Below are positions 44,990 to 52,519 of a stretch of DNA of 64,000 nucleotides, piece by piece. Source of the stretch: Thiobacillus sp. (GTDB lineage Bacteria; Pseudomonadota; Gammaproteobacteria; Burkholderiales; Thiobacillaceae); contig JADFDC010000003.1 of the NCBI GenBank assembly GCA_018263115.1, positions 51,701-115,700 on the forward strand. The letters are read 5' to 3'. A program made the position numbers and the translations under genes. A model generated the notes under the pieces. It was not told where the DNA came from. It saw only the letters and a program-made list of their open reading frames with translations, and did no database searches. The first letter of the stretch is position 1. The number at the start of each line of letters is the position of its first letter.

Positions 44990-45805
44990 ATGAAACGTAG
45001 CGCACTGCCTCTACTGGCCGCCATCCTGGCGGCACCCGCTTCTCATGCGCAATTTGGCGGCATGGTGAATCCGGCGATGCTGATGAATCCCATGACCATG
45101 GGCATGATGAATCCGGCGATGCTGATGAATCCCATGACCATGGGCATGATGAGCCCTACCATGATGGCCCCAATGGGCGGGTTCGGCGGCATGAGCCCGG
45201 CACAATACATGGCCAACCCCTATCTGAATCCGACCAGTTCGCTGATGCCCTTTTTGAGCACGCCGTCAGGTTTTGGTAATCCCTACCTGATGCCGGCCCA
45301 GCCCCCCCAGCAGCAATCGGGGTTCTTCCCATTCATGCCAACTCAGCCCGCGCCCGCAGCGCCGGCTTACAGTGCGCCCCAAGCCGGGTTCTTCCCGATG
45401 ATGCCTTCAGCCGCACCAACGCCAGCCCCTGCCTACGGGTATGGCATGCCTGCTTACACGCCTGCCCAGGCGCCCGCTCCAGCGGCAGCGACGCCAGACA
45501 TGAGCGCTTTCATGTCATTCTTTCCGGCAATGACCGCCCCTCAGGCCGTGCCACAGCCTGCCCAGCCAGCCGCCGCGCCTCAAGCTGCCACTCCCGCGCC
45601 CGCGACCAATATGTTTGATGCCGCGGCCTGGGCGCAAATGTTCCCCAACTCGGTACCGCCAACGATGCAGCCACAGCCCGCCACAACCGTGCCTGCCGCC
45701 GCACAGGCCGCACCCCTGGCGCCACAGCCCACTCCTGCAACAACGCCCAATTACTTCGATCCCAACATGTGGATGCAGTGGATGGCTCCGGCTGCACCCA
45801 AATAA
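44990..45805 (+). CDS. Secreted Met/Pro/Ala-rich low-complexity protein (uncharacterised)
   Basis: 271 residues. Signal peptide about 1-20 (ends SHA). A Met-rich N-terminal part contains an exact tandem duplication of 14 residues (NPAMLMNPMTMGMM, encoded by 45068-45109 and 45110-45151). Then come repeated aromatic-Pro blocks such as NPYL, QSGFFPFMP, QAGFFPMMP and DMSAFMSFFP, separated by Pro/Ala/Gln linkers, ending with DPNMWMQWM. No Cys. MWMQWM echoes MQWM in the cytochrome at 40307, and NPYL occurs in the DUF302 protein. It is last in the sulfur island before a strong terminator. Function unknown; likely a periplasmic or extracellular scaffold. Confidence 0.8.
   Translation: MKRSALPLLAAILAAPASHAQFGGMVNPAMLMNPMTMGMMNPAMLMNPMTMGMMSPTMMAPMGGFGGMSPAQYMANPYLNPTSSLMPFLSTPSGFGNPYLMPAQPPQQQSGFFPFMPTQPAPAAPAYSAPQAGFFPMMPSAAPTPAPAYGYGMPAYTPAQAPAPAAATPDMSAFMSFFPAMTAPQAVPQPAQPAAAPQAATPAPATNMFDAAAWAQMFPNSVPPTMQPQPATTVPAAAQAAPLAPQPTPATTPNYFDPNMWMQWMAPAAPK
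45068..45151 (+). repeat. Exact 42-bp tandem duplication in the Met-rich gene
   Basis: Copies at 45068-45109 and 45110-45151 are identical and in frame, each encoding NPAMLMNPMTMGMM. The absence of drift suggests a recent slippage event and a repeat number that may vary between strains. Confidence 0.95.
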
Positions 45806-45822
45806 ACATCGCACCAGCACAA

Positions 45823-45853
45823 AAAAATCGCCCCGGAAAACGGGGCGATTTTT
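45823..45853. terminator. Bidirectional rho-independent terminator
   Basis: AAAAATCGCCCCG (45823-45835) pairs perfectly with CGGGGCGATTTTT (45841-45853). A runs on one side and T runs on the other serve both the Met-rich gene (plus) and hemL (minus). Confidence 0.95.
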
Positions 45854-45874
45854 ATTCAGCGGGCATTAATAGGG

Positions 45875-47155
45875 TCATCTGAGATGCGCAAATGCACGCC
45901 GGGCGGCTGCCATGGTTGTGGCAATTTCTGCCTCACCGTGGGCAGCTGAAACAAACCCCGCTTCAAATGCAGAGGGCGCAAGATACACGCCTTCCTGAAT
46001 CATGGCGTGGAAAAAGCGGTTGAAACGATCCTTGTCGCAGGCCATGACTTCGGCATAGCTTCGCGGCGGCATGGGGCTGAAATACACGCCGAACATGCCG
46101 CCCACGCTGGCCGCGCTGAAAATCTCGCCCGCTTCGCTTGCCGCCTGCGCCAATCCTTCGACCAGACTCAATGTACGCGCGGCCAGCGATTCGTAAAAAC
46201 CCGGCGCGCGAGTCGCCTTCAATGTGGCAAGGCCAGCCCCCACCGCCACCGGATTGCCTGAGAGCGTACCTGCCTGATACACCGGGCCAACGGGCGCCAG
46301 CCGGTCCATGATGTCGCGCCGACCGCCGAACGCACCGACCGGCATGCCGCCGCCGATGACCTTGCCCAGCGTGGTCAGGTCCGGAACGATGCCATACAGC
46401 CCCTGCGCGCCTTGCGGCCCGACCCTGAATCCGGTCATGACCTCGTCGAAGATCAGTACCACACCATGCTTTGTACACAGTTCGCGCAGGCCTTCCAGAA
46501 AACCCGCCGCGGGTTGGATCAGATTCATGTTGCCGGCCACCGGCTCGACGATAATCGCGGCTATCTCGCTGCCGATTTTCTCAAGCGTGCGTTCCACGCC
46601 CGCGAGGTCGTTGTAATCCAGCACCAGCGTCTGCGCGGCCACTTCAGCAGGCACGCCGGCCGATGTCGGATTGCCGAAAGTCAACGCGCCAGACCCGGCC
46701 TTCACCAGCAGGAAATCGGCATGGCCGTGATAACAGCCTTCAAATTTGATGATCTTGCTGCGGCCGGTAAATCCCCGGGCAAGACGAATCGCGCTCATGG
46801 TCGCTTCGGTACCCGAACTGACCAGTCGGACTTTTTCAAACCCGGGCAGCAGGCTGGTCAGCAGCTCGGCCATTTCCAGTTCGATTTCGGTCGGCGCGCC
46901 AAAGGACAGGCCCAGCGCGGCTTTCTCCTGCACCGCCTTCACCACATCGGGATGCGCATGCCCCAGAATGGCCGGCCCCCACGAACCCACGTAGTCGATA
47001 TATTCGCGGCCATCCGCATCCCATACCCGCGCGCCCGCGCCGCGCGTAAAAAAGCGCGGCACGCCGCCCACGGACTTGAATGCGCGCACGGGCGAATTCA
47101 CGCCGCCGGGAATGACTTTTTGCGATTGTTCAAACAGGGTGTGATTGCGGTCCAT
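45875..47155 (-). CDS. hemL: Glutamate-1-semialdehyde 2,1-aminomutase
   Basis: 426 residues from the ATG at 47155 ([12 protein letters not shown]), the usual family start. PLP enzyme: [16 protein letters not shown] binds the phosphate, [12 protein letters not shown] holds the Asp, and the Schiff-base Lys is in [15 protein letters not shown]. It makes 5-aminolevulinate for haem. It follows thiE after about ten bases, giving a thiD-thiE-hemL operon common in beta-proteobacteria. Confidence 0.97.
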   Translation of the reverse strand: MDRNHTLFEQSQKVIPGGVNSPVRAFKSVGGVPRFFTRGAGARVWDADGREYIDYVGSWGPAILGHAHPDVVKAVQEKAALGLSFGAPTEIELEMAELLTSLLPGFEKVRLVSSGTEATMSAIRLARGFTGRSKIIKFEGCYHGHADFLLVKAGSGALTFGNPTSAGVPAEVAAQTLVLDYNDLAGVERTLEKIGSEIAAIIVEPVAGNMNLIQPAAGFLEGLRELCTKHGVVLIFDEVMTGFRVGPQGAQGLYGIVPDLTTLGKVIGGGMPVGAFGGRRDIMDRLAPVGPVYQAGTLSGNPVAVGAGLATLKATRAPGFYESLAARTLSLVEGLAQAASEAGEIFSAASVGGMFGVYFSPMPPRSYAEVMACDKDRFNRFFHAMIQEGVYLAPSAFEAGFVSAAHGEAEIATTMAAARRAFAHLR

Positions 47156-47165
47156 GGCTTTCCAT

Positions 47166-47807
47166 TCAACTTTCGGTTTCTTCAACAAACAAGGTATTCA
47201 ACTGGCGCGCGGCCGATTCGATATCGGGTGCGTCAAACAAGGCCGATATCACGGCCACCGCATCGGCGCCGGCATCTATCAGTGGCTTGGCATTATCCAC
47301 GGTTATGCCGCCGATGGCGACGATGGGCACCTGCAAACAGTTTGCAGCCTGACGCAACAAACCAATCGAGGCTTTTACCGCCTGTGGCTTGGTGGGCGAA
47401 GGATGAAAACTTCCGAACGCGACATAATCCGCGCCTTGCGCCTGGGCAGCGCTCGCGGCCTCAAGATGTTGATAGCAGGAAGCGCCGATGATTTTTTCCG
47501 GGCCCAGAATCAGCCGCGCCTCGCGCAGGCCGCCGTCCTCGCGACCGAGATGGACACCGTCCGCGCCGATCAGATCCGCAAGCCGGAGGTCGTCGTTGAT
47601 GATCAGCGGAACATCGTAGCGCTGGCACAATGCCAGCAACTCGCTCGCCTGTTCATGACGCAAAGCCACATCACCGGTTTTTTCGCGATACTGGACTGCA
47701 GCCACTCCCCCTTTCAGAGCGGCCTCTACCCTGATCAACAACCGGGCTGTATCTGAACACTCAGGTGTAATGGCGTAGACGCCAGAGGGAAACACTGATC
47801 TAGGCAT
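47166..47807 (-). CDS. thiE: Thiamine-phosphate synthase
   Basis: 213 residues from the ATG at 47807, which overlaps the last codons of thiD. TIM-barrel motifs are [53 protein letters not shown] and VAIGGIT. It joins HMP pyrophosphate to thiazole phosphate. A longer frame reaching upstream lies within thiD and is not needed. Confidence 0.96.
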   Translation of the reverse strand: MPRSVFPSGVYAITPECSDTARLLIRVEAALKGGVAAVQYREKTGDVALRHEQASELLALCQRYDVPLIINDDLRLADLIGADGVHLGREDGGLREARLILGPEKIIGASCYQHLEAASAAQAQGADYVAFGSFHPSPTKPQAVKASIGLLRQAANCLQVPIVAIGGITVDNAKPLIDAGADAVAVISALFDAPDIESAARQLNTLFVEETES

Positions 47808-48624
47808 TACCCTGAACGGGCGTCTCCTGCGCCCAGAAAAACCGGTCGGGGATATACTGTCCCATGCCCGGGCGAAACGCGGCCTTGAGGGTTTCGTAAG
47901 TATATTCCTGTCCATCCCGCACTGCGCGCTTCAGTTCATTGCCGTATGCCAGGCCGGCCGCGATGGCCGATGCCAGCGTGCATCCGGATCCGTGATAACT
48001 GCCAGGCAGGCGGTCCCAGGCATCCGTCTGCACAACGCCATCGACGCCATACAGCACGTTGTACACGCGCGGGGTGTTGTCGTGAGTGCCGGTAATCAAC
48101 ACCGATTCGCAGCCCATTTGAATCAGTCGGTTCGCGCATTCCTCCAGGGGAATGTCGTCTTCCTCGCCTTCGATCATGGTCAGCAGGCGGGCTTCAATGC
48201 TGTTGGGCGTAATCAGGGTGGCTTGCGGAATGATCATTTCCTTCATCGCCGCGATCATGTCTTCGCTCGACAAGTCATCTCCGCGACCGGAAGCGAGGAC
48301 AGGGTCCAGCACCACGGGAATATCGGGGTAGTCGGAAAGAATCTCCGCGATGACCGCAATGTTTTCCACGCTTCCGAGCATGCCAATCTTGAAAGCCTCA
48401 ACCGGCATGTCTTCCAGCAGCATGCGCGCCTGGTCAGCCACCCACTCGGCATCGATGGCCGACACCCCATCCACGCCAGCGGTGTCCTGGACCGTGATGG
48501 CTGTCACCGCGGTAAGCGGATGACAACCCATGCCGGCCAGAGTCAGAATATCCGCCTGCATGCCGGCGCCGCCGGTCGGGTCGGAAGCGGCAAAAACAAG
48601 AACCATCGGGGGACTGGATGACAT
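47800..48624 (-). CDS. thiD: Hydroxymethylpyrimidine/phosphomethylpyrimidine kinase
   Basis: 274 residues. Ribokinase-like motifs are VFAASDPTGGAGMQADI near the start, the substrate Cys-containing MGCHPLTAVTAITVQDT, VVLDPVLASGRGDD, and the anion-hole region DRLPGSYHGSGCTLASAIAAGLA. It phosphorylates HMP twice for thiamine synthesis. It overlaps thiE by eight bases. No TPP riboswitch was found in the 75 bases upstream. Confidence 0.96.
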   Translation of the reverse strand: MSSSPPMVLVFAASDPTGGAGMQADILTLAGMGCHPLTAVTAITVQDTAGVDGVSAIDAEWVADQARMLLEDMPVEAFKIGMLGSVENIAVIAEILSDYPDIPVVLDPVLASGRGDDLSSEDMIAAMKEMIIPQATLITPNSIEARLLTMIEGEEDDIPLEECANRLIQMGCESVLITGTHDNTPRVYNVLYGVDGVVQTDAWDRLPGSYHGSGCTLASAIAAGLAYGNELKRAVRDGQEYTYETLKAAFRPGMGQYIPDRFFWAQETPVQGNA

Positions 48625-48699
48625 TATTCTTCCTGAAGAACCAGCGCACAGCTGGTTTAGAATCTGGCTTGAATTCTAACCCAATAACTGCCCGCCCCC

Positions 48700-48882
48700 A
48701 TGAGCAATCCCCCCGAATACAAAACCTGGATGTGCCTGCTTTGCGGCTTTATCTACGATGAGGCCAAAGGCTGGCCCAAGGATGGCATTGCTCCCGGCAC
48801 CCGTTGGGAAGACATCCCCATGAACTGGACCTGCCCGGACTGCGGTGCCAGAAAAGATGATTTCGAGATGATCAGGGTTTGA
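48700..48882 (+). CDS. rubA: Rubredoxin
   Basis: 60 residues with two CxxC pairs, CLLC and CPDC, that hold one Fe, and the family features [21 protein letters not shown] and [10 protein letters not shown]. It is a small soluble electron carrier. It is divergent from thiD over about 75 bases, a placement seen in many beta- and gamma-proteobacteria. Confidence 0.97.
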   Translation: MSNPPEYKTWMCLLCGFIYDEAKGWPKDGIAPGTRWEDIPMNWTCPDCGARKDDFEMIRV

Positions 48883-48921
48883 GTTGCAACGTCAAACGAT
48901 CAAGGGTCGCGTTTCGCGTCT

Positions 48922-49395
48922 TCATTCGCAGCGCATGCCATCCCTGAACCACGCCATGACGTCCTTTTCCCATTCCGCGTAACCACCCGGTACGCGATCC
49001 TTCTGCCCGCCGGGCGTCATGCCGGAATCGATCGCCCAGCGCACGCGGCCATCATGCAGAAGATGGTCCAGCAATTGTTTTGCGTCGCCGCGCATGTTGT
49101 TCTTGAACAGCTGACAGGTCGCTTTCGCATTCATGCCGGTGTAATCGAATTTCGCCTCGGGTGCCATCCATTCGCTGTTTTTCAGACCAATCACGGCAGG
49201 AACATGACACTGTTTGCAAAGATAGCGCGAGCGATGGGACGTGTATGCGCGCCCGTTGTTTTTGCGGCTATCGAACTGGTGGCATTGCAGGCAGCGATCG
49301 TGATGAAACTTGGCCTGCAATTGATCGCCAAATTTGACCGGGGCGGCCTGTGCCAGGCTGCACAACATCACTGTCAAAATCAGAACTCGCATCAT
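48922..49395 (-). CDS. Diheme c-type cytochrome, small periplasmic
   Basis: 157 residues from ATG 49395 (adjacent ATG at 49392), overlapping the upstream stop. Signal peptide about 1-17 (ends AQA). CLQCH and CKQCH bind two haems near residues 35 and 60. The remainder has WMAPEAKFDYTGMNAKATCQLFKNNM and a Trp-rich C-terminus (VRWAIDSGMTPGG, WEKDVMAWFRDG) of a conserved but unstudied cytochrome family. It is co-translated with the NAD(P)-binding protein gene. Function unknown. Confidence 0.85.
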   Translation of the reverse strand: MMRVLILTVMLCSLAQAAPVKFGDQLQAKFHHDRCLQCHQFDSRKNNGRAYTSHRSRYLCKQCHVPAVIGLKNSEWMAPEAKFDYTGMNAKATCQLFKNNMRGDAKQLLDHLLHDGRVRWAIDSGMTPGGQKDRVPGGYAEWEKDVMAWFRDGMRCE

Positions 49396-50147
49396 TGCTG
49401 CAAGGACCTGAGAACCGGCACGGCCAGTCCGGCCCGGTCCGCGCATGCCAAAGCCCGTGCCAGACGCGCTGGCGCGGATCGGCCTGTGCAGCCATGAGCA
49501 GGATCGCCTTCAAATGCTTCAAGCATGCCGGCAATCAATCTGTTGCGATCGTGTTTCACGCCCGTCAGGCTATCCTGGATATCCATCACTTCATTGGCAA
49601 CCAGCCTGGCAAAGGTCTCGTGGTTCTGCCACAGTGACTTGACCGTACCACCTGTCTTGAAGCCGGCAATATTAGTGGTCAGGATATAGAGATTCTTTCT
49701 GACCAGTTCAAACATCAATTCGCTTCCCCCGTTCACTTTCCGCGCAGGCAAATCGATTGACGCCAGCGCCTTAACCAGCAATTCCACCTTTGGCCCCGCA
49801 ACAGGAGATTCGATCAACGGTTTGGCGTCAGTGCCTTTTTTCTTTTCGAACCATACGGATATGACAGTGGGATCAACTATTCCAAATGCCTCCCAGTCTC
49901 GCGGCAGCAATTCGTTCTGGATCAGGCCCACGCGGCATTTCCATGTTTCCGGCAACGCACCCAGAACCTGATGAAGATCTGGTTCGGCGACCGCCACCAG
50001 CACCAGTTCAGGCGCGGGAATTTCAGCGGCAATCGCATCTACGCTATCGCCACGGTTCACCGGAATGACGCGATAACCAGTTCGCAGAAGCCCGCCCGAA
50101 AATACTCGTCCCAGTTGCCCCAGGCCAATGATGACAACCTCTTTCAT
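49392..50147 (-). CDS. NAD(P)-binding Rossmann protein, ketopantoate-reductase-like
   Basis: 251 residues from the Met of MKEVVIIGLGQLG; a start five codons upstream is also possible. N-terminal dinucleotide motif GLGQLGRVFSGG (about 8-19) and a helical C-terminal part (about 140-220), in the ApbA/PanE-like or 6-phosphogluconate-dehydrogenase-like arrangement. Catalytic residues of PanE are not evident, so the substrate is unknown. It overlaps the diheme cytochrome gene (ATGA). Confidence 0.75.
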   Translation of the reverse strand: MKEVVIIGLGQLGRVFSGGLLRTGYRVIPVNRGDSVDAIAAEIPAPELVLVAVAEPDLHQVLGALPETWKCRVGLIQNELLPRDWEAFGIVDPTVISVWFEKKKGTDAKPLIESPVAGPKVELLVKALASIDLPARKVNGGSELMFELVRKNLYILTTNIAGFKTGGTVKSLWQNHETFARLVANEVMDIQDSLTGVKHDRNRLIAGMLEAFEGDPAHGCTGRSAPARLARALACADRAGLAVPVLRSLQQ

Positions 50148-50257
50148 TTGCACGTTGATCAACCCAACGATTTCTAAATAAGCATATTCTAACGTATGAC
50201 CCTGGCTGAATTATTTCGGGCCGATTTATTCCCGCACGTCATGCATTTTTCACGCGG

Positions 50258-52366
50258 ATGATCCAGAATGCAGGCATGTCAATCACGCTTGAAAATCTAG
50301 CCCGCCAGCTCGGCATCGCGCCGGGTTACCACGACATTCAGGGCGAATACCATGCCGCAACAGAACAGACCTTGCGCAGCCTGATCGCAGCCATGGGCAT
50401 TTCCTGTGGAAGCGAGGCGGAAGAACAGGCCAGTCTGTCGGCCCTAATCGCCTACAACCAAAGGCTGCCGGCCTGCAAAGTGATTGTCGCGGGTCATGAC
50501 CCGTGGGAAATCAGGCTTCCGGACGAAGCCGGCATTTCACATCATGGCTGGGAAATTCATCTCGAAAATGGCGGCACCCACGAAGCTGTTCGCGCTAACA
50601 ACTTGCTGATGCTGCCGGAATTGCCGACGGGTTATCACAAGCTGGTGACACATGACCGGCAGGTGCAAATGCTGCTGATCGTCGCGCCTTCGCGATGCTA
50701 CCAATCCGGGACGATCGAAAAAGGCGGTAAAACCTGGGGCGTGTCGACTCAGCTCTATGGGCTCAGAACGCATTCTGACTGGGGAATGGGCGACTACACA
50801 TCACTGGCCAGTCTGGTGAGCTGGGTCAGCGAACAGGGTGGCGGCATCGTAGGCATCAACCCCCTGCATGCGCTGCCCATGCATGACCCGGAACACGCCA
50901 GTCCCTACAGCCCGGTCAGCCGTGAATTTTTCAATCCGTTTTATCTCGACATCACAGCGATTGAGGAGTTTTCCAGCTGCATTGAGGCACGCGAGGAATT
51001 TGCCGAGCCGCATTTCCAGACACGGCTGCGCTGGCTGCGCCAGCAGGAACTTGTGCATTACATCGATGTGGCCGCCATGAAGCAGCCACTTCTGGAAATG
51101 CTTTATCGCCATTTTCGCGTCAAGCATCTGGAAACCGGCGATACCCGGGGTCAGGCTTTCCGAGCCTATCAGTCTCAGGGGGGCGAGGCCTTGTTCCGCT
51201 ATGCGCTGTTCTGCGCGTTGCAGGCACATTTTCACCACCTTGATGCCCACATTGGCGGCTGGCGTGACTGGCCGGCGGCCTATCACGATTTTCACAATAC
51301 CGCCGTTGCTGCGTTCGCGCGCGCCAACATCGAGGCAGTCGAGTTTTATCAGTACCTACAATGGCAATGCGAAACCCAACTGGCTGCCGCCGGCAAACAG
51401 GCTTGGGACAGGCAGATGCGAATCGGCCTGTATGGCGACCTGGCAGTCGGCGCGCACCCTTCCGGCGCCGATACCTGGATCGAACCCGCCTGCTTTGCAA
51501 AAGGCGCTTCAATTGGCGCGCCGCCCGATGCTTTCGCGCCCCAAGGGCAGGATTGGGGCTTGCCGCCCTGGATTCCATATCAATTGAAGGCTGATGGCTA
51601 TGCGCCTTTTATTCGCATGCTGCGCGCCAACATGCGCTTTACAGGCGCGCTGCGCGTCGATCACATCATGGGCTTATACCGACTGTTCTGGGTCCCCGCA
51701 GGCATGACGGCCGCTCACGGCGCCTATGTGCATTACCCGCACGAGGATTTGTTCGCCATCCTGGCGCTGGAAAGCCATCGCAATTTTTGCGCGGTGGTCG
51801 GCGAGGATCTGGGCACGGTGCCGGACGAAGTTCGTGAACTCATGTCGCGTTACGGGCTGCTTTCAACGCGGCTCATGATGTTTGAAAGGCGCTGGGACGG
51901 CGCGTTCAAGTCACCGCAGGAATTCCCGGTTGCGGCCGTCTCCAGCTTTGGCAGTCATGACACGCCAACCTTCAACGGATACTGGACTGGCCGCGATCTT
52001 GAATGGCGAAACGAGCTTGGCACTTTCACCAATAGCGGCGAACATGAATCCACCCGCCACCAGCGTGAACGGGACAAGGTATTGCTGGTGGAAAACCTTG
52101 AGGCGAACGGCTGTTCGCCACCGGATGAACTGGAAACACCTTCAGCGGCGCTGGCCGCGTCGGTCTATCGCTGCCTTTCCAGAAGCGCATCAGCAATTGT
52201 GCTGATTTCTGCGGAAGATCTGCTGGGAGCTTTTGAAACGCCAAACATTCCCGGCACCATTGATCAGCACCCCAACTGGCGGCGGCGCCTGTCGCTCTGC
52301 CTGGAAAACTGGAGCTTGCATCCTCGCGTAGAAGCCATCCTCGATGCCGTGCGCAACGAACGTTAA
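50258..52366 (+). CDS. malQ: 4-alpha-glucanotransferase (amylomaltase)
   Basis: 702 residues (695 if the Met at 50276 is used). GH77 features: WGVSTQLYGLRTHSDWGMGDY, GGGIVGINPLHAL, RVDHIMGLYRLFWVP with the nucleophile Asp, VVGEDLGTVPDEV with the acid Glu, and FGSHDTPTFNGYW with the third carboxylate. It rearranges alpha-1,4-glucans for glycogen or maltodextrin metabolism. The N-terminal extension (about 1-150) is the longer E. coli-type form. It stands alone, convergent with the signalling operon. Confidence 0.95.
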   Translation: MIQNAGMSITLENLARQLGIAPGYHDIQGEYHAATEQTLRSLIAAMGISCGSEAEEQASLSALIAYNQRLPACKVIVAGHDPWEIRLPDEAGISHHGWEIHLENGGTHEAVRANNLLMLPELPTGYHKLVTHDRQVQMLLIVAPSRCYQSGTIEKGGKTWGVSTQLYGLRTHSDWGMGDYTSLASLVSWVSEQGGGIVGINPLHALPMHDPEHASPYSPVSREFFNPFYLDITAIEEFSSCIEAREEFAEPHFQTRLRWLRQQELVHYIDVAAMKQPLLEMLYRHFRVKHLETGDTRGQAFRAYQSQGGEALFRYALFCALQAHFHHLDAHIGGWRDWPAAYHDFHNTAVAAFARANIEAVEFYQYLQWQCETQLAAAGKQAWDRQMRIGLYGDLAVGAHPSGADTWIEPACFAKGASIGAPPDAFAPQGQDWGLPPWIPYQLKADGYAPFIRMLRANMRFTGALRVDHIMGLYRLFWVPAGMTAAHGAYVHYPHEDLFAILALESHRNFCAVVGEDLGTVPDEVRELMSRYGLLSTRLMMFERRWDGAFKSPQEFPVAAVSSFGSHDTPTFNGYWTGRDLEWRNELGTFTNSGEHESTRHQRERDKVLLVENLEANGCSPPDELETPSAALAASVYRCLSRSASAIVLISAEDLLGAFETPNIPGTIDQHPNWRRRLSLCLENWSLHPRVEAILDAVRNER

Positions 52367-52519
52367 CAGTGTGATAAAAACTACTGCGAGGGCGTGATGC
52401 TGCGTCAGAAACCGGCTCGAAATGCTCATGTATACCGCATACACTCCGTTTTCTCGCCGGTCCCTTCCTTGCCTGACGCCCTCTCGCTACGTTTTTCAAC
52501 ACCCTGCTAATACCCTCAT
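52367..52519. other. Convergent intergenic region malQ / GGDEF-EAL gene
   Basis: 153 bases with no clean terminator hairpin plus T run on either strand. An imperfect long-range inverted match (GCGAGGGCGT near 52386 and ACGCCCTCTCGC near 52477) might fold, but it contains an indel. Confidence 0.3.

Noticed and set aside
34621..45805. A complete Sox system
   Set aside because: Only soxY, soxZ and fccB/soxF-type genes are present; no soxX, soxA, soxB or soxCD in the window.
48625..48699. TPP riboswitch upstream of thiD
   Set aside because: The short leader lacks the CTGAGA and ACCTGA-type core segments.
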